Source: Schizophyllum amplum (Eukaryota; Basidiomycota; Agaricomycetes; Agaricales; Schizophyllaceae). Taken from it: a DNA stretch of 64,000 nt. Made by a program: the position numbers and the translations under genes. Under the pieces are notes generated by a model. It ran no database searches. It saw only the letters and a list, made by a program, of their open reading frames with translations, and was not told the DNA's origin. Positions within the stretch are counted from its first letter, which is position 1, and each line of letters begins with the position of its first letter. The stretch is taken from NCBI GenBank assembly GCA_007026445.1, contig VDMD01000032.1, forward strand, positions 248,001 to 312,000, written 5' to 3'. Below are positions 47,537 to 58,406 of this stretch, one piece after another.

Positions 47537-49078
47537 CTAAGCCAACGCCCAAGATGAAACAGAACATGGAGCATCAAGAATGCAGGACGAACCAACGACC
47601 CACTTTTGGACTGCGAGCGTGACAGCGTCGCAGAGTCTGGTACGTAAAGCCCTACGCGAAGACGTGGGCAAGAGCCATCCCGAGCCGCTCATCGCTGCAG
47701 GCCAAGTGTACCTCGCTGTACTCGTCCAAGAGCTGCTTGGCATGGTTTCTGCGCTGTGTTAGCAAAGGACCTCAGTAGTCGTAGAATGTGAACATACAGG
47801 CTGGCAGTCATGACAAGACCATGCGCGCCCATCGCAAACCAGACCGGGTGCAGAGGGGCCCGAAGCGCATCAGCGCCGCGACGATCATGCGGCGCGTCAA
47901 AGACATGAGCAAGGGCCTTCCGAAGCCGCTCTTCGCTAGAGGCGAGATGAATCTCGCCGTGCTCCCCCAGGAGGTGCTTGGCGTAGTTGCTGAAAGTCTG
48001 TCAGTAAATTCCCCGGTTGCGCATAGCAAGCATACATACATGTCGGCGGTCATGACCAGGTCATGGAAACCCAGTGCAAACCAAACGGACCGCAGCGAGG
48101 TCCTCGGTGCAAGACCGCCGTGAGCTTGCGAGACGGCTGGCTTCTCCCTGCTGAATCGAGCGAAAGCGGTAGCCGACGCGATGCGGTAGTTGAACGGGGT
48201 CTGCCCAAACGCGGGAGCGCCAGGGGGAGCGAGAATCCCCGAGGCCGTCTCGGGTTTGCTGTTGGCATTCGGCGGGCCACGGGGTGAACGAACATGAGTT
48301 CGGACGGGCGTCCTGGCAGCAGGCGATGTCTTCGCAGACACGGGTGTCGTAGGCGCAGGACCAGCGTGCGGTGTCGTAGGCGCCAGGCCAGCGAGCAGCG
48401 TTTTTGCAGATGCAGGTGCAGTGGGCGCCGGGCCCACAGTCCCGGTGAGGGGGCGCGACGGTGTAGACATGGGCGTGTTTGCTGGAGTCAGCGCATGCGG
48501 GTGGCGTCCGGAGAGTTGACAATCTGAGAGAGCAGTTCAGCGACGGCAAAGATGTTGTTGGATAGAATACGCACCTTGTTGCCGTTCATTCCCAACGGAG
48601 AGGGGTGACCGTGGAGACCCGAGCGGCAGCCACGCTTCCAGACCTCAACGCTGTCCAACCACGACTGCTGCAGAACGACATCGGGCTTTGGGTCGAGGGA
48701 GCAGGCACGACGACTGAAGTTCATATCCTCCCTGTGAGTGCATTAGACAGAATCTTATAGTCGCAAAGTCTCTTACTCGGACGTGTAAATCCCCCCAGAC
48801 TGGAGCTCGTGGGCGAGGACAACGTAGAATGTCTCGAACTTCGGCTCGTAGCGGACGTCACGACCGTTCAAAGCATGCACCTTGTTGGGGTAGAAGGGCG
48901 GGTTACAATAGCCGGGGCCAGGACTCATGTCGTAGTTGAAGGCGAGCATAATGTTGTCGAAAAGCGGGTCGTTCAGTTCGATGTCGGAGTCATCGTTGTC
49001 CTCGACAATCGGCGGATTGGGGGCCTCGTCAACGCCCAACGCTCGCATCAGCTCGTTCTTGACTTTGGCATCAACCAT
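47537..49078 (-). CDS. KDZ cargo gene D, unknown protein with repeated C-terminal module
   Basis: Start at 49078 (MVDAKVKNELMRALGVDEAP), then an acidic stretch, YCNPPFYPNKVHALNGRDVR and YVVLAHELQSGGIYTSE, an exon reading MNFSRRACSLDPKPDVVLQQ and WKRGCRSGLHGHPSPLG, a Thr/Pro/Ala-rich linker, and FNYRIASATAFARFSREK. The end contains at least two related exons (STARFISPLAKSGFGRPL and STARYTWPAAMSGSGWLL) separated by short introns, so a module of about 55 residues was duplicated. The joins around 48540 and in the C-terminal part are uncertain. Not recognised as a known family; conserved-looking composition and regular introns support a real gene. Confidence 0.5.
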
Positions 49079-50324
49079 GTGAGAGGATGAGGGACGGCGG
49101 TGAGCAGACAGATAGGGACAGTAGTGATGCTGGTTGGAATCAGGACGCGTTTGATTCCAACTTCATCACGGCAAACACAGGTAAGCATGAACAGTGCAAA
49201 TGCTAAGTTCACCGGTCAAAGCGGTCATTCACAAGTCAATGTTCACCGTTTAGTGCTGCTCTAGCTCATATCAAGCCATGAATTGAGATCCTGGCATGCC
49301 ACCAGACGATTCCAGCGACATCCTGAGCTAGTACGGACCACCCATCGAAATTCTACTATACTCCAGAGCTCGATGAGTATCAGTGCGTATATCGAGTATT
49401 CACAGCCCGACTGCGTCACAATCGAACAAAAATGAGTGCTGTTCCTTGCTCTCGCACTGCTGATGTGATACCGCTTCTTGTGAGTCCTGTACAAGCATGC
49501 TGTGGGCATATAATGAACCGGTTCTCGGGACCTGGAATGCAAGATACCTTGTAGCAAGTCATTCACAAGTCAACTTTCGTTATGTTTGACAAACTCAAAC
49601 TGTGATTTTGGCCTCAACTGACCTTCGTACGTCTTTCACTAGGATCAGAGCGCTGTTTACATAGCAAATGACGGCAATTCAGTGACAATAATTGAGGCAA
49701 ACGGGCTTCCAAGTCGGCTGATGGCTATGTTGTACATGGCATAAAACAGCTGTACATGTCATCGAGGTGCTCGTAAGTCTTACATAAGTTTATACATACT
49801 GTAGCTATAATCTGATAGTACTTTCGCCTTGCTCTGGTACTTCCGCCGTTGTGATAGGGAGTGCGCTTTTCCCCGATAAACTTACCTATTTCTGAGCGCT
49901 GTATATGTCCTACATATACAAAAACTTCAGTATACTTCGAGCATACATCAAGGTATGTTGTACCAAAGTCCCGAGGAACTTGATCAGAAGGAACGGGTAC
50001 AGCACGCAGGTAGCCTCTGTCCCGCCAAAGCTTAAGTCACATGATTGGTTGAACTCCCTTTTTGGGCGGCGATCGTGCCAGATCGCGCCTTCCCTCCACC
50101 CATCGCGCCTCTCCTCCGCCCATTGCACCTCCTCCGCTGGTCGTCCTGGACCTTGGGATTATCCACGCTTCTCCTCCGCCTTCTACACATGGCATTACTT
50201 CGGGATGCGCACTCTGTAACACCCCCTTGTACTTAAGTCTTGCGTCAAAAAATGCGTCCCTCGTCCTCCCTCTTCCCGCCTTCCGACTTGCGACTTTCCG
50301 CCTCTCGTCTTCGTGCATCCGATC
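49079..50324. other. intergenic region between divergent KDZ cargo genes
   Basis: About 1.25 kb, more AT-rich than its neighbours, without a gene. CATTCACAAGTCAA occurs twice (about 49227 and 49560). It separates the minus-strand from the plus-strand cargo genes and should hold both promoters. Confidence 0.4.
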
Positions 50325-51739
50325 ATGGTTCAAGTTCAGGTGTCTGTCGCTCACATTGAGGCCAACCTCGCCCTGCTGAGGAGCACCGAGAACCCAGCAA
50401 CTCTCGAACTTCACTTCGGGTGAGCTGAATGACCTCCACGCCCGTGCGAGCGTACTGACAATGTCATAGAGCCAATATGCTCATGCAGGCCGATAGCGAC
50501 AGCGCCTACAACATCGACATCACTCCTAGACCGGTCATCAAGCTCACCGCCGAGGAGATGTTCATGAGCGAGGACCAGGTTAGGTGCGTTTCTTGTTCTC
50601 TTCTCTTGGCATAGTGCTCACGCATATCCAGGGCATATCGCATGAGTCGCAACCTGCCGCTGTACTGCTCCATGAACTGGGCCATCGAGCACGGTCGATC
50701 GCAGAGGCGCCATATCGAATTCCGATCCATCCTCCAGCCCAGCCTCCTTGCGCCGTTCGAGGGCAAGCGTATCCCACACGGTCCCCCAAACATCAAGCCC
50801 AAGCGCAAGGCCGGTCTCCCTGGACCAGGCACCTGCGCGCGCCAGATCGGCCAACCGGCTGCCCTCATCGCCTTCGCTGAGGCTCTTGCCGCTGGCAAGA
50901 TCGACGAGCTGGACTGCGCTGCACAGTCAGCCGTTCTCATGCAGCCAGGCCGGTGAGTTCCTTTTCCTTTTTTCTCAGGCGACACTTCCTGATTGCTTAT
51001 CGTACGCAGGGAGTACACCTTCGATGACCTCTTCGACAAGTCGAGCTACCCGTACGACAAGTCGATCGGCGACTGCTGCCTCACGCACTACAAGGCAGTC
51101 AAGAACCGGCAGAGGGTGAGCCGCAGCGATGTTGCGACGCATTTCATCTCCCACAAGCGGCGCCTCTTGATGGAGCAGACGTCGGGCGCCTGGCCGGCGA
51201 AGCCAAGGCTGAGCCTCAAGAAGCTGCACAAGTCTTCACGGCTGCGCACGTCGCAGGTGGCAGCAGGTGACTTGTCGGCCGTGCTCGATGCGGCGGGGGG
51301 CTGCTTGTTGGATGCGCTGGACAACTCGCCGGACACGCTTGGTGGCTCGTCGGATGCGTTAGACAGCTGGTCGGACGCGCTTGCTGGCTCGTCGGAGGTT
51401 GTCTGCAGCTCGTCCGACCCGCGCAACATGGTCGAGGACGGTTCCTCGTCGGACACGCCTGATGCATACTCGAGTCCAGGCGCCTCTACGTCGTCATGTT
51501 CTTCGGGGACTACAGTGTTGCTATCAGACTCGAGTAGTTGGGGACTGCCTCCAAGGGCATGGGAGTCGACGTCTACAGAAGGGTGGGCTTCTGCTCATTT
51601 TCGATCGGAGTCGCCGCCGGTGATGTGGGGCTCGTCTGCGGACTCTGGTGGGGGGCTGTCGGAGTCATGGGATGATGAGCCTTCGAGCTGTGGTGTGATG
51701 GGCTTGGATGGCGCGTGGGGCTCCGGCTCGCAGGCTTGA
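50325..51739 (+). CDS. KDZ cargo gene E, unknown protein with Ser/Asp-rich tail
   Basis: At least four exons. The start ATG at 50325 gives MVQVQVSVAHIEANLALLRS, followed by NIDITPRPVIKLTAEEMFMS, a long exon with PLYCSMNWAIEHGRSQRRHI, PNIKPKRKAGLPGPGTCARQ and IAFAEALAAGKIDELDC, then YTFDDLFDKSSYPYDKSIGD and CCLTHYKAVKNRQR. The C-terminal 190 residues are Ser/Asp/Gly-rich with a loose repeat (LDNSPDTLGGSSDALDSWSDALAGSS). The gene lies 220 bases upstream of the transposase in the same direction. I do not recognise the family or any catalytic motif; a DNA-binding or regulatory cargo protein is a guess. Confidence 0.55.
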
Positions 51740-51962
51740 TATGTCGGTGTTATGTACGATCTTGGACTTCGATATCTACCGCAGTATATAAAATCTTGTA
51801 CCATCTTGGTATCTTGCCATCACTATATATCAATCATGCTGCCAAACTTGAATTTAATGCCTGGATGAACGAGATTCTCCAATCTCAACGGAGTGGGAAC
51901 TTCAACATGTATCTGGGTATTTGGTATATCACGTGCTGTTGTTGTCTGTACCTCTCACGTGA

Positions 51963-54900
51963 ATGGCACGCACGCGTGAGCGGCGCGTTTCTAAATTCTA
52001 CCGTGTCGTTGAACAGAACCTGATTGCTATGCAGAACCATGATCGTGTTAGCCATAGGCGCAAGCGAGATGCCCCTCCCACCCTTTACCACTCGCAGCCG
52101 CATAGAGGGACATACGTCTCAGTGTCTGCAGACCTCCAACGGCTCCATTCATCCTCACATCGCCTTTCCACCTCGTCTTTCGCTGCGCAAGCCTCCACCT
52201 CCGCGCTCCCTCCGCTGCCACCGCCCATCATGGTGGACCCCGAGGACGATCCAAGTCTAGCAAGAGGAGACGCCTTCTTCCAGTCTTTCAACGAGAACCT
52301 TGACGGGAACGTCATCATATGCGATGTTCCGGCTGCTCGTAGCCGATATCAGGCAAGTACATACCCTGCCTACGCCTATACGAGATGCTAACGTACTAGA
52401 AGGACGATCCAGTCGGACACTTCCTCCCTCTACGATCAGAATATCTCGACGAGGTCTTACGATGGGAATCGCGCGGCCAGCGCCATTTTCTCAAATGCTG
52501 CAGAGGATGCGGAGCCGCAGAACCCCGCTTCCGGTGCAGGGATGAGTGCATGGGTCGATGGATGTTTTGCCGGGCATGCATCGTCGCCCATCACGCATAC
52601 ACACCACTACATTGGGTCGAGGTGCGCAGTCCGCAAATGATGCTGAATATGCACTGATTCATGTTCAGGAGTGGTTAGACGAGCAGTTGTGCTTCCAACG
52701 CACATGTTTGAAGGCCCTCGGCCTTCGCGTTCAGCTTGTCCACCCGCCAGGCGATCCCTGCGACCTCCCCGCTCCCGCTCACAAAGACTTCACCGTCATC
52801 CACTCCAACGGCATTCACCACGTCTCGGTCAACTTTTGCCGATGCGCTCGTGGGCGGGATCTCTTACCCCGGCAACAACTTATGCGCAACGGATGGTGGC
52901 CAGCCAGTGTCGCAAGTCCACAGACGTGCGCGACGATCGCTTGCCTGCGGCAGTTCCACAAGATCAATGTCCTCAGCAAAGTCGCCGTCTACGAGTACTA
53001 TCGTGCCCTCCAGCATCTAACGGACAATACGGGAGCGAGTCGCGTTATTGTGCGTTTACCCATCTATTCCATTATGAAATCGTGTAGCTCACTCGTACGC
53101 CAGGACAAACGACGTGTCTTTATGTTCATCATCTCCCAATACCGGCATATCCAGCTGTTGAAGCGCGGCGGCCGAGGACACGTCCTGGACGGTGTCGCTA
53201 CCACTCAACAAGGACAGCTGGCTTTGCGTTGCCCAGCGTGCCCGCACCCTGGTCGGAACCTGCCCCCAGACTGGGCGTCGGCATCCGCCGCTGACAGGTC
53301 AGTCTTGCGTATATTTTGCTTCATTGATCCAAGCTAATTCATAGCAGCTTCTTATATCGTCTTTTCGTCGCACAAGACGCCAACTTCCGCCTGGTCAACG
53401 CCGCCAAGTCGAGCTATCAAAAGGATCCACCCATGGGCGACGGCTGGGCCTACTTCGTTGCCCACCCGGAGTACATGAAGTATATCAAGGAGTTTACAGA
53501 CGAATGCGATGTGAGTCCAAGTTCTGCTTTATTTCCGTTGTCACCCATCATGTCCTTCAGATATCGACTTGTTCTGGCTTTGCTGCCATCTTTCTCGCCA
53601 ATCTCAAGCGTGTCTTAGGCCTGCGAACGACCGGAGTTGCCGCCGTTTGCTGCTCTCGGCACAACTTGATACGCCCGAATGGTGTCGGTGATCTACAAAA
53701 GGGCGAAAGGTATGTCGATGTTTGTCTAGACGATTTGCAACTAACGGACATCGTTTTTGCCTTAGATTTGCGAATATGACTTACGTCCTCGCCGCTTCAT
53801 TGAGGGCGGCGGGTGTTCAGGAAGTTCTGCACTCGTATGATGTCGCATGCATCTTCGGCATCAATCTTTGGTCCCGAAACGCGACCTTACCACCTCACCT
53901 ACGCATCGCCGTCGCACCCGAGAAGTTCGTGACGCGCGTCCCGAAATTTCACCTGACTGCACACAAGCCCGTTTGTCAAGCACCTCAGTCGCTCGGACTG
54001 ACAGGTGGCGCCGGCATGACTCACGGAGAGACCGTCGAGCAGAACTGGTTCATTATGAACAAGGCGGCTGCTCAGACGAAGCCCATGGGTCCTGGAAACC
54101 GTCAGGGTACCCTCGACGACATGTTCGGCTACTACAACAAGACGTGCAAAGATGGCCTCGGTACGTCGTGCTATCCTCGGTCGTTAACGTATGGCCTGAC
54201 CTTTCTCACAGAATATACGCTGCCGAAGCGCATGGGCAACGCTGTCAAGGGCTACGCCGCGGCGTATCCTGAGTTCCAACAGCTCGACGACGGTATCCGC
54301 TCGCACGACCCAACAATCGCCGAGGCGTGGCTCAACGACGAACGAGTCTGGCAGATGGACAAGTCAAAGCCTTGTCCATACGAGTACCTTGCGCCACGTA
54401 CGTCGATCTACCAACTACGTCGATGTCGTCTCATTATTCTCAGAGAGCTCCATCAAGAAGGTCGAGCTCGAGCTCCAACTCGAGGAGCAGGAAGCGACCG
54501 CAAACGGAACAGCGGTGCTTCATGAGTGCACGCCGAGTTCTCTAATCAAACTCGGCCTGGAGATTCAACACTCACAGTGAGTAAGGCATTCGTATTCCTA
54601 GTACTCCACCTAACGTACAGTTGCAGGCGGCTTTTATCAATCGACAAACTATCACAGAAGAATCCGACTACCGCGCAGCAAGTCGAGCTCCTGAAACGCA
54701 GTCGAGCTCTCAAGAAGCGCATAGCAGCATATCGCAAGAAACAGCGGATCTACATGCCCGGCCTGGCGTCCCATCTCGAAGCCACCCGACGCTCGCTCTC
54801 TGACGAGAGCGTGGAGGCAGAAGACATCAAGCTTTTTCTGCCATCGGAGCTGGAGAATGACGCTGTTCGTGCCGCCGTCTGCGCGGCTGGACTCCCGCGC

Positions 54901-55820
54901 GTTGAGGAACGCCTGCGCGATGGCGAGTCTCACGAGTCCCTGGACGACTTGCGCCGTGCACTGAGAGCGCGCACGGTCACAAACACCTTCCGGACTCAGC
55001 AAGTCCGCGGCATCACGATGGCAACTCGTACCAGGACCGCCTTCGACAAGATCTCGAAGCGTGTTCATACCGCGAAACTACAATACCGATTCTCTCGTAA
55101 CGCGTTACTTCGCCTGCGCGGGCACGGGAGTTGGGAGGAAACCCTCAGGGTCCTCGACGACGACAGCGTACGCGCCCTCAATGAGCGTTCCTTAACGGCA
55201 GAGGAGAAGGCCGAGCGTGTTCGAGCTCGTGAGATCTCGGAGGTCGACTTCGCCGCTGAAGGCGGGGTGTTCATGGCTGGTACTATTGCGCGAGGGGAGA
55301 GCTCGCGTACCCTATCGTGGATCTGGTACTCGGTCCCTCAATGCCCGAGTCTGACGGATCCCATTCAGAACGAAGGTATGTGGTATGTTGGCTTCAAATG
55401 TAATGGCTACTAACTCACTGCCCAGCTCTCCGCATCGAATACCTGAAGTCCCGAGCACGTCGTGACCGTTACCGGGAGGAGATCCGCCTGCTCGAGGAGG
55501 AGATGCGACGCACCATTGCGTCGCTATCAACGGATGCAGTTGAGTGGGAGCAACGAGCCTCGGCGCGAAACATCCAGGACGACGAGTTACTCGAGGGCTT
55601 ACGCTCATACGCGCGGGAGCAGGCTGCCATCGCACGATACAACGCCGAGCGTTATGGCACGAAGTGGGCAGCTATCCGAGCTCGCGGAGCAGCCGCTCTG
55701 CTGCACGACTTCAGCGGCGTGCTGTCCTTGCCCGATCCGGACTCCCTTCGCGAGCTGGAAGAGCTGGAGGATGCTGCGGAGGACGCCGATGACGAGGTGG
55801 ACGACGTTTTGGCATCATGA
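51963..55820 (+). CDS. KDZ transposase with CxC2-type cysteine cluster
   Basis: Eleven exons (51963-52352, 52400-52621, 52669-53049, 53104-53297, 53348-53510, 53561-53709, 53766-54160, 54212-54397, 54444-54576, 54627-55375, 55426-55820) sum to 1119 codons with no break, giving 1118 residues. The N-terminal half holds a cysteine cluster (KCCRGCGAAEPRFRCRDEC, FCRACIVAHH, LHWVEEW) as in CxC2 domains of KDZ proteins, then ALRCPACPHPGRNLP. The core has FVAQDANFRL, STCSGF, GVGDLQKGER, HSYDVACIFG, VPKFHLTAHKPVCQ and MTHGETVEQNW, with MGPGNRQGTLDDMFGYYN; relatives usually read TDGE at the last catalytic site. The C-terminus is coiled coil. The first intron is GC-AG. The start at 51963 is the first in-frame ATG. 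Confidence 0.9.
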
Positions 55821-56383
55821 AGGCGCAAAGCTGGAGCAGACGTAGCTCTGGAGCAGGCGAGGCGCTTGTACAACCGTCCTGCATGCCGACGCGCGGCCCG
55901 CGCCTCCGCCTCGCCTTCCTCGCCATTCTTCGACAATCCTGCCTGCCGCGTACCTCTACTCACAGGACACCTCACCGGCACGTTATCATATTCCGACGGT
56001 CGCCTCTCGTCGTACCATGTACGCGGCGCCACAAGTCGGTCTCTTCTTCTATTGTATTCTGGTTCTTGCACCTACTGGCGAGCCCTATCACTGATCCATA
56101 CTATACATGCTCTCTTGTTATGCTTCCGCCTATCTGACCAGTGCTGTCTGAGGTTCATTTGTCGTCGGGAGCAGCGGTGCTGCCGGTGGCGCGCAGGCCA
56201 CGTGAGCGAGCCGGCGGTTGCGCCCAACCCCTGCCGACCTGCCGGATAACCGGCCGGAAACGTCGCTAAAGGCGATAATTGGGTTTCAGACTGATATATT
56301 GCCCATTTACTGCATACCATATTTGGATGGCCGAGATATCGAGATATGGGTCAGTAAGTACTGCCTCAGTACAGCTGGGTAGT
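55821..56383. other. right subterminal region of the KDZ element
   Basis: No gene; 3' flank of the transposase gene. ATCGAGATATCGAGAT-like short palindromes occur near the repeat at 56330-56348. Confidence 0.4.
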
Positions 56384-56425
56384 ATTGGAATACGACCCCT
56401 TGCAAGTACTGGCCGTATCTAGATA
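56384..56425 (-). repeat. KDZ right terminal inverted repeat
   Basis: Counterpart of 42164-42206. It overlaps a perfect 20-base palindrome, GGCCGTATCTAGATACGGCC, at 56411-56430. Confidence 0.75.
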
Positions 56426-56436
56426 CGGCCCCGGAC

Positions 56437-56566
56437 AATGGTGCGTGAGGAGGCGGAGCTGGAGGCGCGCGCACACGCGGAACGGGAGGCGGCGGCGCGC
56501 GAGCAGAACGACCACGGGCGGCGTGTGGCTGGTGCGCAGGCAGACGACGGCAACGAGGATGTGTAA
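56437..56566 (+). pseudogene. probable 3' end of the DUF6698-like gene
   Basis: Immediately outside the KDZ right end, a frame reads MVREEAELEARAHAEREAAA and ends at a stop after GNEDV. The Glu/Ala/Arg-rich coiled-coil composition continues that of the interrupted exon (FRAEAEAEAREGG) 14 kb upstream on the same strand. Joining the two halves directly at the shared palindrome leaves the frame off by one, so a few bases changed at the insertion or afterwards. Confidence 0.5.
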
Positions 56567-58201
56567 TGTACTTACAGCGTGTATATCGACGCAAGCTTGG
56601 TAATCCCGGTCTCTTCTCATCTCGTTACTCTTTATCTAGTTATACTCTACCACGCACTCGTTATTCACTTCCTACTTAGTACCACTCATTATAATTCATA
56701 GATCATTGGCATCTAATCCGAGCCGAAGGGTCCCAAATGATTCTAGAACAGTTCTGGCTTTGGTCAAGACGATGACGATCGCGTCTGGTCAAGCTCCTGG
56801 TCAGTGGAAATTCTCGACGAGAGCTATGCTACATGAGTAGCAGATCATCGGAATGTCCCTTCTATACGGCAGTATTTCTGCCATATGCCTTTGTCTGGTC
56901 TGTTGCTGATGCGGCACTGAACCGACACTGACGCGGTGCTGAACAGACGCTGACCTGGTACTGACCCAGCGCTGGCCCAGCGTGGGATCCGCGGTTGGAT
57001 CAGCATTTCTTCAGATTTGCGTCACGGCCATGTAATCTACAGATGGTTCGACGGTCACTGATGATGATCCTGGTCTCTTACTGGCGCACATTATAATGGA
57101 TTATCAGATGCAGGTCAAACTTTAGGAAATTTCGTGATGTCGGGGCGCGGGGTGTCGCGCTTCGGCTGTAGCGTCACCGCTCATTCGCGTCATTTGCCTC
57201 AATTATGCCCCGAAGGTAAATTGGAGGCCGGGGGCGAGGAGGCGGCGTGGAAGCGGCAGCATGGAACTTGATGGGAAGGGCGGCGTGACGATGCTGCCGG
57301 TGTCGTACCCGGTTGTGCACCATAAACCTGCCTAGCGCATGCCCTTAGTAGCGGGCTGACCTCTCGGTGGATACGGCAGACTCCCTGCGGCAGACGCCCT
57401 GAAAAGCGCAGACGCGTTTTGACCCCAGAGGTAAGATGCGCTGCGCACGAGCGCTATCCGCTCGTGACTCGTGCAGCGCTACAGCGCTACTCGTTGTAGT
57501 CCCCGTCTGCGGTTTGCCTCCCGCAGAAGTGCGTAGGTGCGGCACTTGTAGCGGGGAATGCCATCCGCCGTTCCGCGCTCGCCATTTGAGAGCTTCCAGC
57601 TGATGTTCGTGCGTTTTTCCTGCGCGCCGTCCCGTATCATCCCTAGGGGCCCATCTGGTTAGTTAATCGAGTCTGAAGGAGGCCGAGGGAACTTACCTAG
57701 GTGGTGGGGGACGCCGCACATTGGCCTCGCCCACCAAAACCACCCCGGAGCGCTGATGGGTGCTCCGATTCATTCCACTATTTGCACATCAAAATGTGAA
57801 GGTGTAAGGAAGAGGCCTACGGTAGTACGAGACGGTAAAGGAGACGCTAGTAACCACTTGCGCGCTGTGGTCGGACTACGCAGCGCTGAATCGATTCCCA
57901 ACGCCAGTAAGCTTACGTGCGGCAGCGCGCGCGACTGATGCGACAGCGACAGCGACGGTGGTGATGTCCGACGAACCAAGAAGCGCACATGCTTTTGATG
58001 CAGCGCGCGAGCTGTTGGAGGCAGCCAGTTGACGGCACCGTCGATGCGCTGCGACACCCGCCATGGCGGCGGCGGCACGGCCTGAAAGGCTGAAATTGTG
58101 CTGCTCATGCAAAAGCAACGAAAAAAAGATCAAACGTGGATGCATGATGCCAGTCAACTCACCTGCCTGATATCAAACTAGTATTCTATCTGGTGGGTCA
58201 T
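56567..58201. other. right subterminal region of the Plavaka element
   Basis: No gene recognised. A loose repetition of CTGAC..GGT/GCTG words lies at 56910-56990. Frames here overlap without domain resemblance. Confidence 0.35.
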
Positions 58202-58406
58202 CCAGGTATACTCACAGCGCTGACCTTGGACGGACAGTAGATTAAGCACCTGGGCGCGCCGCGCGCCTTCCAAAGGGGTCTCACCGACGCCCGGCGCATC
58301 AAAATGATGCGCCTGCGGCCGGTGCCCGGAAGATCACATGCTCGGCAATCATCGGCAAAGCCCCGGCATCACTGCCGAGGGAGCTGTCCAGTCCCTGTTG
58401 CCATAA
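58202..58406 (-). repeat. right 205 bp inverted repeat
   Basis: Reverse complement of 34537-34741. Confidence 0.85.

Larger units (their letters stand above)
42164..56425 (+). mobile_element. 14.26 kb KDZ DNA transposon
   Basis: Imperfect inverted repeats at 42164-42206 and 56384-56425 (TATCTAGATACG, then CAGTACT, then GCAAGGGGTCGTATTCCAAT) bound a region with an intact KDZ transposase and three cargo genes arranged minus, minus, plus, plus. It sits in the last exon of the DUF6698-like gene of the Plavaka element. The palindrome TATCTAGATA occurs at both ends, so whether it is part of the repeat or an 8-base target duplication cannot be decided by eye. KDZ elements are known to carry extra genes; the TET/JBP dioxygenase sometimes linked to them was not seen here. 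Confidence 0.75.
34537..58406 (+). mobile_element. Plavaka-type DNA transposon, with nested KDZ element
   Basis: A 205-base inverted repeat (34537-34741 plus strand, 58202-58406 minus strand), identical by eye, encloses a Plavaka-family transposase gene, a co-oriented DUF6698-like gene and the nested KDZ element. Without the nested insertion it would be about 9.6 kb. The outer flanks are TTTT on the left and TTTTT on the right, compatible with a 3-4 base target duplication. The ends (TTATGGCAAC) are not CACTA, although Plavaka is grouped with that superfamily, so the assignment of ends to this element is inference from position. Confidence 0.65.

Noticed and set aside
42164..56425. TET/JBP dioxygenase as KDZ cargo
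   Set aside because: No HxD...H 2-oxoglutarate oxygenase pattern was seen in genes C, D or E.
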